Assembly (NCBI RefSeq): GCF_010669305.1
Contig: NZ_CP048649.1
Coordinates: 1,612,001-1,676,000, forward strand
Direction of reading: 5' to 3'
From: Aminipila butyrica
GTDB taxonomy: Bacteria > Bacillota > Clostridia > Peptostreptococcales > Anaerovoracaceae
DNA: 64,000 nt
In this document: one piece after another, positions 42,109 through 51,396 of the stretch
Numbering within the stretch: position 1 is the stretch's first letter
How the letters are laid out: each line of letters starts with the position of its first letter
Program-made: the position numbers and the translations under genes
The notes under the pieces: model-generated
The model's database searches: none
What the model saw: the letters and a program-made list of their open reading frames with translations, nothing else
What the model was told of the DNA's origin: nothing

Positions 42109-43014
42109 TTGAAATCAGGATTTATAGGAATAATCGGCAGGCCTAATGTGGGAAAATCTACGTTGATGAATGCCATATTAGGGGAGAAAATCTCCATTGC
42201 CACAGACAAGCCTCAGACCACTCGAAACAGTATTCGAGGTATTTACACCCGGATGGCGGAGACAAAAGGGCAGGATGACGTGCAAATGATCTTTATTGAC
42301 ACGCCAGGCATTCACAAGCCTAAAAACAAGCTGGGAAGCTATATGACCGGCATGGCGGTCAACACCTTTCGGGAGGTAGAGGTCATCGTTTTGTTGGTAG
42401 ATGACGAGTTGTCCGCAGGAACAGGGGACAAGTACATCTTGGACTTACTGCGGGAGGTGGATACCCCTAAAATACTGGTGATTAACAAGATTGACAAGCT
42501 GGAGCCAGAGAAATATCGACGAATTTATGAGGAATATCAGTCTTTGAATATGTTCCAAGCAATCTTTGGAGCGGCGGCTATTCAGGGAAAGAATGTGGAT
42601 GCCATCTTGAAGGAGATTGAAGGCTCGCTGGAGGAAGGACCGATGTACTTCCCGGCAGACATGGTTACCGATCACCCAGAACGGTTCATTGTCAGCGAGA
42701 TTATCCGCGAAAAAGCGCTTTTATATTTGGAGCAGGAAGTGCCTCACGGTATCGCAGTAGAGATTGAAAGCTATAAAGAGGAGAAGAATCTGACCAGCAT
42801 AGGGGCGGTAATTTACTGCGAAAGAAAATCCCATAAAGGCATCATTATCGGCAAAGAAGGCAAGAAATTAAAAGGCATCGGCAAAAGTGCCAGAATGGAA
42901 ATCGAGGCCCTTCTGGGAAGCAAAGTATTCTTAGAACTGTGGGTAAAGGTGAAAGAAAACTGGCGAGACAGCGATTTTGCCTTATCCAATTTCGGCTATG
43001 ACAACAGGGAATAG
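42109..43014 (+). CDS. era: GTPase Era
   Basis: A 301-residue GTPase that binds the 3' end of 16S rRNA during 30S assembly. G1 is GRPNVGKST, G3 is DTPGI, G4 is NKID, and the C-terminal KH domain has GIIIGKEGKKLK. The start is TTG, seven bases after AAAGGAG; an earlier in-frame ATG lies within cdd and has no ribosome site. Confidence 0.94.
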   Translation: MKSGFIGIIGRPNVGKSTLMNAILGEKISIATDKPQTTRNSIRGIYTRMAETKGQDDVQMIFIDTPGIHKPKNKLGSYMTGMAVNTFREVEVIVLLVDDELSAGTGDKYILDLLREVDTPKILVINKIDKLEPEKYRRIYEEYQSLNMFQAIFGAAAIQGKNVDAILKEIEGSLEEGPMYFPADMVTDHPERFIVSEIIREKALLYLEQEVPHGIAVEIESYKEEKNLTSIGAVIYCERKSHKGIIIGKEGKKLKGIGKSARMEIEALLGSKVFLELWVKVKENWRDSDFALSNFGYDNRE

Positions 43015-43016
43015 AT

Positions 43017-43769
43017 ATGTACACGGATACAGAAGGAATCGTTTTAAAAAGCATTAAGATGACCAGCGGCAGAAAAATGCTGGTATTATTTTCTTTAAAA
43101 TATGGCAAGATAAGCGCAGCTACCAATATCAACGAAAAGGGCAGAAGTAAGTCTACTCTGGCCTTACGGCCCTTTACATACAGCCGCTTTGAGCTGTATA
43201 AAAACCGAGAGAGCTATAACATTAACAGCGCAGAGGTCATCAAGAGCTTTTACAAGATTGGCGAAGACGTAGATAAGTACATGTACGCCTCCTACATCTT
43301 GGAATATACAGATAAGATTCTTTCGGAAAATGAGCGGGCTCCGCAGATGTTTGATTTACTTCAGGACTATCTGGCCGCTCTGGAAAAGCGAAGCAAGTCT
43401 TATGCCACCTTGGCGCTGGCCTATCAGATTAAGTCACTGGCATTGCTGGGCTGTGCGCCTCAGCTGAAACAGTGTGTGTCTTGCGGAGAGAGGGGAAATC
43501 TCCGTTGGTTGGCGATTGGGGAAGGAGGCCTGATTTGTGAAAGCTGTTTAAATAAACTGAAGGGGAATACCAATGAATCATTGATTTATGACGCAAATTT
43601 TGGTATTATTGAAGCAGCGAACTACATGTTATCAAACCCACTGAAAAGCTTAGAAAATCTGGCTTTAAATCAGCAGACACAGGATAGTTTAAAGGAGCTT
43701 ATACGGCGTTATATATCCTATCATTTAGATATCAGAGACCTGAAAAGCGAGAGCTTTCTCATGGAATAG
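43017..43769 (+). CDS. recO: DNA repair protein RecO
   Basis: A 250-residue recombination mediator that helps RecA displace SSB. It has the N-terminal OB-fold (TEGIVLKSIKMTSGRKMLVLF) and a zinc finger with CVSCGE and CESC near residues 150-175. It starts two bases after era, the usual era-recO order. Confidence 0.93.
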   Translation: MYTDTEGIVLKSIKMTSGRKMLVLFSLKYGKISAATNINEKGRSKSTLALRPFTYSRFELYKNRESYNINSAEVIKSFYKIGEDVDKYMYASYILEYTDKILSENERAPQMFDLLQDYLAALEKRSKSYATLALAYQIKSLALLGCAPQLKQCVSCGERGNLRWLAIGEGGLICESCLNKLKGNTNESLIYDANFGIIEAANYMLSNPLKSLENLALNQQTQDSLKELIRRYISYHLDIRDLKSESFLME

Positions 43770-43786
43770 TTTAAGGAGGTAAGAGT

Positions 43787-44443
43787 ATGGAGATTACACT
43801 GGAAAAAATTGAGTTAGTGAAAGACAGAACCGGAGTCAGCTATAAAGAGGCGAAGGAAGCTTTGGAAGCCGCCGACGGCAGCGTTGTGGATGCCATTATC
43901 GCCATTGAGGAATCCATAGATGAGAAGACAAAGTCCAAGATTGGAGAAGGCAGTCTGCAGATTGTGGAAAAGATCAAGGAGACCGTTAGAAAAGGCAACG
44001 TATCTAAGATTATCATCAAGAAGGACGGAGAGGTTATGCTGAACCTGCCGGTTAATATCGGTATCTTAGGAACGATGTTGGCTCCTTGGGCTATGATTGC
44101 CGGTATGGTCGCCGCTTTCGGCACCAAGTGTGTGATTGAGCTGGTAAAGGATGATGGAGCAATTATCGACATCAGTGAGATGGCCAACGACACCATCGAG
44201 GATATTGTGGAAAAGGGTTCGGTCATTGCCGATGAAGTAAAAGTCCGCAGTACCGACGTGTACAACAACGTGAAGCATAAGACTTCGGATGCCTTAAATA
44301 AAGCGAAGAAGGAAGAGGAAGATGGCTGCTTCTACGACGAAGAAGATATGTCCTTCGAGGATGCGGAGGAAAATCTGGAGGAGGAGCCGGAAGAAAAGGC
44401 AGAAACCTTTGAGGCAGAAGATTTTGCAGAAGGCGAGGAATAA
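43787..44443 (+). CDS. DUF4342 protein with UBA-like N-terminus
   Basis: A 218-residue protein of unknown role. Residues 1-40 (KIELVKDRTGVSYKEAKEALEAADGSVVDAI) form a UBA/TS-N-like helical domain, followed by the DUF4342 core with one hydrophobic segment (NIGILGTMLAPWAMIAGMVAAF), and a strongly acidic C-terminus. It lies between recO and glyQS, 17 bases after recO, and ends at a strong terminator. Confidence 0.82.
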   Translation: MEITLEKIELVKDRTGVSYKEAKEALEAADGSVVDAIIAIEESIDEKTKSKIGEGSLQIVEKIKETVRKGNVSKIIIKKDGEVMLNLPVNIGILGTMLAPWAMIAGMVAAFGTKCVIELVKDDGAIIDISEMANDTIEDIVEKGSVIADEVKVRSTDVYNNVKHKTSDALNKAKKEEEDGCFYDEEDMSFEDAEENLEEEPEEKAETFEAEDFAEGEE

Positions 44444-44485
44444 TCCATTTCTTCAACTGAGTTTAGCAGAAATGAATACGTTAGA

Positions 44486-44518
44486 TATCAAAAGACGAGC
44501 TATGCTCGTTTTTTGATA
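44486..44518. terminator. Strong terminator between DUF4342 gene and glyQS
   Basis: TATCAAAA-G-ACGAGC pairs with GCTCGT-T-TTTTGATA over 15 bp (one G-U) with a 3-base loop, and the T-run is built into the arm. It is effectively symmetric. Only 31 bases separate it from the glyQS start and I see no promoter there. Confidence 0.9.
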
Positions 44519-44549
44519 GTAATATAAAAACTAGGAGTGGTAGGTAAAA

Positions 44550-45953
44550 ATGAGTAAGGAAATTACAATGGAGAAAATTACAGCTTTAGCCAAGAACAGA
44601 GGCTTTGTGTATTCCGGGTCCGAAATCTACGGAGGTCTGGCCAACACATGGGATTACGGTCCCATCGGTGTGGAACTGAAAAACAATGTAAAGAAGGCTT
44701 GGTGGAGAAAGTTTGTTCAGGAATCCAAGTATAACGTAGGACTGGACGCAGCCATTTTAATGAATCCGAAGACTTGGGTAGCTTCCGGCCACGTGGGTGG
44801 TTTTGCCGATCCACTCATCGACTGCAAGAGTTGTAAAGCCAGATTTCGGGCAGATAAACTCATTGAAGAATACATGAAGGAAGCAAATATCCCTGAAGTG
44901 ACGGTGGATGGTTGGTCCAACGAAAAGCTGGAAGGCTACATTAAGGAAGAAGGAATTGCTTGTCCGGAATGCGGCAAAAACGATTTCACCAATATTCGTC
45001 AGTTCAATCTGATGTTTAAAACCTTTCAGGGGGTTACAGAGGATTCCAAAGCAGAGATATTCCTGAGACCAGAGACGGCCCAGGGCATTTTTGTCAACTT
45101 CAAAAACGTGCAGCGGACGTCCAGAAGAAAACTTCCTTTTGGTATCGCTCAGGTAGGAAAGTCCTTTAGAAACGAGATTACGCCGGGAAACTTCACCTTC
45201 CGAACTAGAGAATTTGAGCAGATGGAGCTGGAATTCTTCTGCAAACCAGGTACAGATCTGGAATGGTTCCACTATTGGAAGGACTACTGCGTGGCTTTCT
45301 TAAAGGCACTGAACATGAGCAGCGAAAACTTCCGCCTGCGGGATCACGAGCAGGAGGAGTTGTCCCATTACAGCAATGCCACCACGGATATTGAATATCT
45401 GTTCCCATTTGGCTGGGGCGAGTTGTGGGGTATTGCCGATCGAACAGATTTCGACTTGAAGCAGCACAGTGAACATTCTGGTCAGGAGATGAATTACACA
45501 GATCCAGAGACTAATGAAAAGTATATCCCTTACTGCATTGAACCTTCTTTGGGTGCAGACCGGGTTACGCTGGCATTCTTATGCGAAGCCTATGATGAAG
45601 AAGTCCTGACAGATGCCAACGGAAAAGAAGATGTAAGAGTGGTACTGCGATTCCATCCAGCGCTGGCGCCATTTAAGGCAGCAGTATTGCCTCTGGCTAA
45701 AAAACTGGCACCGATAGCGCAGCCTATTTATGAAGAGCTGTCCAAGTATTTCATGGTGGATTACGACGAAGCGGGCTCTATCGGCAAGCGGTACAGAAGA
45801 GAGGATGAGATCGGTACGCCGTTCAGCATCTGCGTGGATTTCGATACAGAAAGCGACGGCTGTGTAACCATCCGAGACCGGGATACTATGGAACAGGTAC
45901 GGATTCCGGTAGCAGAGGTGAAGCAGTACATCGAAGAAAGGTTAGTATTCTAA
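44550..45953 (+). CDS. glyQS: Glycyl-tRNA synthetase, single-chain type
   Basis: A 467-residue class II synthetase of the alpha2 type charging tRNA-Gly. Motif 2 is FRNEITPGNFTFRTREFEQMELEFF, split here as FRNEITPGN and FRTREFEQ; motif 3 is near GADRVTLAFL. A Cys4 zinc site is visible (CKSC, CPEC). ATG 44550 follows TAGGAG. ppdK begins 25 bases downstream. Confidence 0.95.
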   Translation: MSKEITMEKITALAKNRGFVYSGSEIYGGLANTWDYGPIGVELKNNVKKAWWRKFVQESKYNVGLDAAILMNPKTWVASGHVGGFADPLIDCKSCKARFRADKLIEEYMKEANIPEVTVDGWSNEKLEGYIKEEGIACPECGKNDFTNIRQFNLMFKTFQGVTEDSKAEIFLRPETAQGIFVNFKNVQRTSRRKLPFGIAQVGKSFRNEITPGNFTFRTREFEQMELEFFCKPGTDLEWFHYWKDYCVAFLKALNMSSENFRLRDHEQEELSHYSNATTDIEYLFPFGWGELWGIADRTDFDLKQHSEHSGQEMNYTDPETNEKYIPYCIEPSLGADRVTLAFLCEAYDEEVLTDANGKEDVRVVLRFHPALAPFKAAVLPLAKKLAPIAQPIYEELSKYFMVDYDEAGSIGKRYRREDEIGTPFSICVDFDTESDGCVTIRDRDTMEQVRIPVAEVKQYIEERLVF

Positions 45954-45978
45954 CCTTTTCAGAAGGGAAGAAATTCAA

Positions 45979-48600
45979 ATGGAAAAATTTGTATATTCAT
46001 TTAATGAAGGCTCAAAGGAAATGCGGGAGCTGTTAGGAGGGAAAGGCGCCAATTTAGCAGAAATGACTCAAATCGGTTTGCCAGTGCCTTTTGGCTTTAC
46101 AGTCACTACAGAGGCATGTAACCAGTATTACCAGGAAGAGTGTCAAATTGCTGAAGATGTAATTGAACAAATTTTTGAAAAGCTTTCTGAACTGGAAAAT
46201 GTGACAGACAAGGTATTTGGCGATAAAGAAAGACCTTTGCTGGTATCGGTGCGCTCTGGCTCCGTATTTTCTATGCCTGGCATGATGGATACCATTTTGA
46301 ACCTAGGCCTGAACGATGATATCGTGGAAGGCCTGGCTGTACTTACTGAGAATCCGCGGTTTGCTTACGACAGCTACCGACGATTCATTCAGATGTTTGG
46401 CAACATCGTTTTGGAGATACCCAAGACAAAGTTTGAAGCTCTTTTGGAGAAGAAGAAGCAGGAGAAGTCTTATGGGGATGACCTGTCTCTGACCACAGAA
46501 GATATTCAAGAGCTTATTAAAGATTATAAGGTGCTTATTCAGCAGGAAATGGGCAGAGAGCTTACTCAAGACCCCAAAGAGCAGTTGATGGAAGCCATCA
46601 TGGCTGTATTCCGCTCTTGGAATAACGAGCGAGCGGTATTATATAGGCAGTTGAACAACATCTCCTCCAGCCTGGGGACAGCGGTCAATGTTCAGTCTAT
46701 GGTCTTTGGCAATATGGGGGAGCATTCCGGTACCGGAGTAGCTTTTACCAGAAATCCGATTGACGGCACTAGTGAGATTTTTGGTGAATTTCTCATGAAT
46801 GCACAAGGAGAGGACGTGGTTTCGGGCCTGCGGACGCCGCTGCCTATCGACGGCATGGCGGAGTTCTTCCCGGAGGTTTACAAAGAGTTTCTGCGCATAT
46901 CTAAGCTGCTGGAAGAGCATTTTACAGATATGCAGAATATTGAGTTCACCGTGGAAAAAAACAAGTTGTTTTTGCTTCAATCCCGAAACGCTAAGCGCAC
47001 GGCGGAAGCTGCTGTGCGAATCGCCGTGGATATGGAGCAGGAGGAGCTCATTGATAAGCGGACTGCCGTCACCAGACTGGAACCGGAGCAAATCAGCCAG
47101 CTGCTTCACCCCCGTTTTGAAAAAGCGGATCTAAAGCGGGCAGAAAAGCTGGGGATTGGTCTTCCAGCTTCACCGGGAGCTGTGACTGGCCGCATTTGTT
47201 TCAGCGCGAAAGAGGCGGAGGCTGCTGCCTTAAATGGAGAAAAGGTCATTCTTACCCGGATGGAGACTTCTCCGGAGGATTTGGCAGGCATGGTAGCGGC
47301 AGAGGGCATTCTCACTGCAAGAGGGGGCATGACCTCTCATGCAGCAGTGGTGGCTAGAAGTATGGGGCGGTGTTGTATCGTTGGTTGTGGGGACATGACA
47401 GTGAATCAGCAACAGAAGACTCTCACCATTGGAAATGTAGTTCTCACCGATGCGGATTTTATCTCCTTGGATGGCATTTCAGGCATGGTTTACAAAGGGG
47501 ATGTCAAGACGGTAACCCCAGAGCTTTCAGGCAATTTCGGTACCATTATGAAGTGGGCCGATGAAATACGAACCTTGAAAGTCCGGGCCAACGCGGACAA
47601 CGGGCAGGAGGCTAAGGCGGCAGTCCAGTTTGGAGCAGAGGGCATTGGCCTTTGCCGGACGGAGCAGATGTTCCGCAAAGAAAACCGCATCCTGCTGATT
47701 CGTCAGCTGTTGCTGACAGAAAACGAGGATAAGATCAGGGAAAGCCTGTTGCAGCTGCTGCCTTTTCAAAAAAAGGAATTTAAGGCTATCTACGAAGCGA
47801 TGCAAGACAGGCCGGTGACCATTCGCCTGTTAGACTTATCTTTTCATGAATTTCTGCCTAGCAGCCAGGAGGAGATTATTCGCCTGGCGGAGCAGCTCCA
47901 TGTGTCCCTGGACCAGCTGAATCGACGTATTGACGAGCTGAGGGAACTAAACCCCATGCTGGGATATAGAGGGTGCCGCTTGGCAGTAACCTATCCGGAT
48001 ATAGCGGCCATGCAGACTGAGGCAATCATTTTGGCAGCCATTGAAATGAAGCGGGAAAAGAATCTGGACATTGCCCCAGAGATTATCATCCCTATGGTGG
48101 CTATGAGAAGTGAATTTGCTTTTATTAAGAAGATTGTGGTGGAAACCATCGATAGCTGCTTTAAAAAGGAGAACATGACCTTGAACTATTCGGTGGGGAC
48201 GATGATTGAAGTACCTAGGGCGGCTCTTGTAGCTGATGAACTGGCCAGAGAGGCAGAGTTTTTCTCCTTTGGGACCAATGATTTAACACAGATGACCTTT
48301 GGCCTGTCTCGGGAGGATTCCCTGCCGATGATTCGGGAGTATCAAGGAAAACGGATTCTTGACAGCAATCCCTTTGAAACCATCGACAAAAAAGGGGTGG
48401 GTAAGCTGATTCAAATGGCAGCAGAAGCAGGCAAGTCCACCCGGCCAAACCTCAAAATGGGCATTTGTGGTGACCAATCCGGTGATCCGCAGACTGTAGC
48501 TTTCTGTCACAACCTAGGGCTGAACTACGTGTCCTGTGCCCCTTATAAGGTACCGGTGGCCAGACTGGCTGCTGCTCAGGCGGCTATCGGGCAGAAATAG
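45979..48600 (+). CDS. ppdK: Pyruvate phosphate dikinase
   Basis: An 873-residue three-domain enzyme that interconverts pyruvate + ATP + Pi with PEP + AMP + PPi. The N-terminal ATP-grasp domain has GGKGANLAEM, the phospho-His swivel domain has GGMTSHAAVVARSMG, and the C-terminal TIM barrel has the catalytic Cys in CGDQSGDP. In anaerobes it often works in the glycolytic direction to save ATP. It is followed 18 bases later by vanR with no terminator between. Confidence 0.95.
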   Translation: MEKFVYSFNEGSKEMRELLGGKGANLAEMTQIGLPVPFGFTVTTEACNQYYQEECQIAEDVIEQIFEKLSELENVTDKVFGDKERPLLVSVRSGSVFSMPGMMDTILNLGLNDDIVEGLAVLTENPRFAYDSYRRFIQMFGNIVLEIPKTKFEALLEKKKQEKSYGDDLSLTTEDIQELIKDYKVLIQQEMGRELTQDPKEQLMEAIMAVFRSWNNERAVLYRQLNNISSSLGTAVNVQSMVFGNMGEHSGTGVAFTRNPIDGTSEIFGEFLMNAQGEDVVSGLRTPLPIDGMAEFFPEVYKEFLRISKLLEEHFTDMQNIEFTVEKNKLFLLQSRNAKRTAEAAVRIAVDMEQEELIDKRTAVTRLEPEQISQLLHPRFEKADLKRAEKLGIGLPASPGAVTGRICFSAKEAEAAALNGEKVILTRMETSPEDLAGMVAAEGILTARGGMTSHAAVVARSMGRCCIVGCGDMTVNQQQKTLTIGNVVLTDADFISLDGISGMVYKGDVKTVTPELSGNFGTIMKWADEIRTLKVRANADNGQEAKAAVQFGAEGIGLCRTEQMFRKENRILLIRQLLLTENEDKIRESLLQLLPFQKKEFKAIYEAMQDRPVTIRLLDLSFHEFLPSSQEEIIRLAEQLHVSLDQLNRRIDELRELNPMLGYRGCRLAVTYPDIAAMQTEAIILAAIEMKREKNLDIAPEIIIPMVAMRSEFAFIKKIVVETIDSCFKKENMTLNYSVGTMIEVPRAALVADELAREAEFFSFGTNDLTQMTFGLSREDSLPMIREYQGKRILDSNPFETIDKKGVGKLIQMAAEAGKSTRPNLKMGICGDQSGDPQTVAFCHNLGLNYVSCAPYKVPVARLAAAQAAIGQK

Positions 48601-48618
48601 GGGGAAACCGTTTTTACT

Positions 48619-49317
48619 ATGAATGAACATATTTTAATCGTAGATGATGAAAAAGAAATCGCTGACTTACTAGAGGTTTATCTGCGAAATGACGGTTACC
48701 GGGTCCATAAGTTTTATAATGGCACCGATGCCTTGCAGTGCATCGATTCAACAAGATTAGATCTGGCGATACTAGATCTCATGCTTCCAGATATCGATGG
48801 ATTTCAACTTTGCCAAAAGATTAGAGAAAAGTACTTTTTCCCCATTATTATGCTGACGGCAAAAGTGGAAGCGGGGGATAAAATAATGGGTCTGACTATG
48901 GGAGCAGACGATTATATAACAAAGCCCTTTAATTCTTTAGAAGTGGTAGCACGGGTTAAAACTCAATTGCGAAGATATACCAGATACAACAACGTACAGA
49001 ATGTAGAAGCGGTTCCAGCAAAAGAGTACGACATAAAAGGGCTGCTGATTAATAAAGATATGCACAAGTGCTGGTTGTTTGGCCAAGAGATTTCCTTAAC
49101 GCCTATCGAGTTTGCCTTGCTTTGGTACTTATGTGAACATCAGGGGAAGGTGGTTTCTTCTGAGGAGTTATTTGAAGCGGTATGGGCTGAAAAATACCTA
49201 GATAATAACAATACGGTTATGGCTCATATCGGCCGATTGCGTGAAAAGTTGAAAGAACCAGTCAAAAACCCTAAATTTATTAAAACCGTATGGGGAGTGG
49301 GATATACCATTGAATAA
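48619..49317 (+). CDS. vanR: VanR-type response regulator
   Basis: A 232-residue OmpR-family regulator. The receiver domain has the acidic pocket DD(9-10 area), phospho-acceptor Asp in LAILDLMLP, and Lys in TKPF; a winged-helix DNA-binding domain follows, ending GVGYTIE. Similar to VanR of vanG-type clusters in overall sequence, but the function is inferred from its neighbours. No promoter or strong ribosome site is seen; it follows ppdK closely. Confidence 0.8.
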   Translation: MNEHILIVDDEKEIADLLEVYLRNDGYRVHKFYNGTDALQCIDSTRLDLAILDLMLPDIDGFQLCQKIREKYFFPIIMLTAKVEAGDKIMGLTMGADDYITKPFNSLEVVARVKTQLRRYTRYNNVQNVEAVPAKEYDIKGLLINKDMHKCWLFGQEISLTPIEFALLWYLCEHQGKVVSSEELFEAVWAEKYLDNNNTVMAHIGRLREKLKEPVKNPKFIKTVWGVGYTIE

Positions 49318-50425
49318 GGATATACAACGAGACAGCCATATACAGGGTGGTTTGAGAAGCCGATTAGCTGGGCGTATTGCCATTCAATATGTCCTTACTC
49401 TGGTGGGCTTTGCTGTTGGGTTGCTCTTATGTATTCTTTTGGCCTGGCAAGTCTGTTCTTCCATCACGTGGAGCCCTTACAATCCCTTCTATCAGATTCT
49501 TAGGTGGATGAGAGATGAGTTTCGCTTAGTGGTAGGCACGATAGGCTTTATCGGCTGGGGTGTCATCACTTATTATTTCTTCACTAAGGCCCTTAATTAT
49601 CTGGATGAAGTAGTTGCTGCCTCTAAACAGCTTGTAGCAGACAAAGATCAGCCCATCGTTTTGCCGGAGGCGATAAAGATTGTGCAGGATGAATTGAATC
49701 TCTTTCGCGAACAGGCCTTGCGCAATGAGCTGCTGGCAAAAGAGGCCGAGCAGCGAAAGAATGACTTGGTGGTCTATTTGGCCCATGATTTAAAAACACC
49801 ATTAACCTCTGTGATTGGTTATTTGACTTTGCTGCGGGATGAGAGGCAAATTTCCCCGGAATTGAGAGAGAAGTATTTGTCTATTTCCCTAGATAAAGCA
49901 GAGCGTTTGGAAGACTTAATTAACGAGTTTTTTGAAATTACCCGCTTTAATCTTTCTGCCAGCGTGCTTCAATACAGAACTGTAAACTTGACTCGCTTGC
50001 TGGAGCAGCTTATATTTGAGTTTCAACCCATGTTATCCAGTAAAAATTTAACCTGTCAGCTTCATAGTAGGCCGGATACGTCCATAAAATGTGACGTGGA
50101 CAAAATTCAGCGGGTGTTTGATAACCTTCTACGCAATGCTGTCTTTTACAGCTTTGAAGGTGGCAGCATCCAGATCACCGTGGTGGAAAATCAACGAGAC
50201 ATCTCCATTAAGTTTATCAATCCAGGGGACACGATTCCCGAGGAAAAGCTGGAACGAATCTTTGAGCAGTTCTATCGTTTAGATACAGCTCGAGGCTCTA
50301 ATAGTGGTGGTGCAGGACTAGGTCTGGCTATTGCAAAAGAGATTGTGGGCCTTCATAAAGGAACCATCCGGGCAGAAAGTAAAAACGAGCTTATTGAATT
50401 TGATGTGAATCTTCCTCTTTTGTAA
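49310..50425 (+). CDS. vanS: VanS-type sensor histidine kinase
   Basis: A 371-residue membrane kinase with two membrane segments (residues about 25-50 and 75-95) enclosing a short extracellular loop, then a HAMP-like region, the phospho-acceptor His in LAHDLKTPLTSVIGYL, and the ATPase motifs N box (NLLRNAVFYS) and G boxes (NSGGAGLGLAIAKEI). The start is a TTG overlapping the vanR stop by eight bases. It likely senses cell-wall stress or glycopeptide and phosphorylates VanR. Confidence 0.82.
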   Translation: MNKDIQRDSHIQGGLRSRLAGRIAIQYVLTLVGFAVGLLLCILLAWQVCSSITWSPYNPFYQILRWMRDEFRLVVGTIGFIGWGVITYYFFTKALNYLDEVVAASKQLVADKDQPIVLPEAIKIVQDELNLFREQALRNELLAKEAEQRKNDLVVYLAHDLKTPLTSVIGYLTLLRDERQISPELREKYLSISLDKAERLEDLINEFFEITRFNLSASVLQYRTVNLTRLLEQLIFEFQPMLSSKNLTCQLHSRPDTSIKCDVDKIQRVFDNLLRNAVFYSFEGGSIQITVVENQRDISIKFINPGDTIPEEKLERIFEQFYRLDTARGSNSGGAGLGLAIAKEIVGLHKGTIRAESKNELIEFDVNLPLL

Positions 50426-50478
50426 GGAAATTGTAAGTATTTTTATATAAAAAAGTAGAAAATTCGTCAGGATAAACG

Positions 50479-50536
50479 AAAAAAGAGCATTTTTGTTCTT
50501 GATACAATGATTGTATCAAGACAAAAGTGCTTTTTT
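50479..50536. terminator. Very long hairpin between vanS and vanW
   Basis: CTTGATACAA and TTGTATCAAG form the tip around TGA. Below it TTTTGT pairs with ACAAAA, GCA with TGC, and A-runs with a T-run, giving a nearly continuous stem of about 27 bp with a few G-U pairs. It ends in TTTTTT, so it probably terminates the vanRS message in front of vanW. Confidence 0.8.
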
Positions 50537-50569
50537 GTTTTGATTTATATAGAGAAGGGATAAAGAGAT

Positions 50570-51394
50570 ATGGCAAGAAAGAGATTGACTCAGGTGTTTC
50601 CGTTTTTGCTTCCTTTGCGCAAGTGGCAGCGAAAACAATGCTTTTATCTGCACATGTGGCTGGATGGCAACCAATATGCTAAGAAGAGGAGCGAAGATTT
50701 ACTGCCGCAGCAGGTATTTGAAACCTCGTCGCTGATGCTGAACAAAAACAGCGGATTTAATATGAGGTATCAGATAAACAAGGTTCACAATCTAAAGGTT
50801 GCGTCTAAAAAAGTAGACCATCTGATTGTTAAACCAAAAGAGACGTTTTCCTTTTGGCAGCTGGTGAGGCATGCAGATCGGCATCAGCCCTACAAAGAAG
50901 GCTTAAATTTGGTGGATGGGAAGATTGTTGGCTCATACGGGGGCGGCTTATGCCAGCTCAGCAATATGTTGTTTTGGATGTTTCTCCACACACCGTTGAC
51001 TATTGTGGAGCGTCATGGACATGCTGTAGAGTCTTTTCCAACGACCACAGAGACGCTGCCTTTGGGCACCGATGCCACCATCAGTGAAGGCTGGCTGGAT
51101 TTGAAAGTAAGAAATGATACCCAGGACACTTTTCAGATTGTCGTGACTTTTGATGAAGAATACATGCACGGCTGCATACGGTCGAATGCAGAAAGCTTGG
51201 CAGAATATAAGCTTTTTAATCAGTCCGTTTCGTATTACAGAAAAAAAGGACGAGTTTACCAAAAGGCCTCAGTTGACTGCATCAAAAGGGATAAGCTGGG
51301 TCATAGAGAAGAACAGGTTTTTTTATACGAAAATCTATGTGAGATTGGTTATGCGCTGCCAGAGGACGTTTGCATGGAGGAAAAGGGGGATTAA
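50570..51394 (+). CDS. vanW: VanW-family protein
   Basis: A 274-residue protein of the VanW family, found in vanB and vanG glycopeptide-resistance clusters; its biochemical role is unknown. The signature GKIVGSYGGGLCQLSNMLFW lies near residues 110-130 and 'VERHGHAVESFP' follows. It lacks a clear signal peptide. The start lies after AGAAGGGA. The next gene begins two bases after its stop, so they are one operon. Confidence 0.85.
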   Translation: MARKRLTQVFPFLLPLRKWQRKQCFYLHMWLDGNQYAKKRSEDLLPQQVFETSSLMLNKNSGFNMRYQINKVHNLKVASKKVDHLIVKPKETFSFWQLVRHADRHQPYKEGLNLVDGKIVGSYGGGLCQLSNMLFWMFLHTPLTIVERHGHAVESFPTTTETLPLGTDATISEGWLDLKVRNDTQDTFQIVVTFDEEYMHGCIRSNAESLAEYKLFNQSVSYYRKKGRVYQKASVDCIKRDKLGHREEQVFLYENLCEIGYALPEDVCMEEKGD

Positions 51395-51396
51395 AT

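Noticed and set aside
46639..47109. 156-codon minus-strand frame in ppdK
   Set aside because: Antisense shadow of an unambiguous enzyme.
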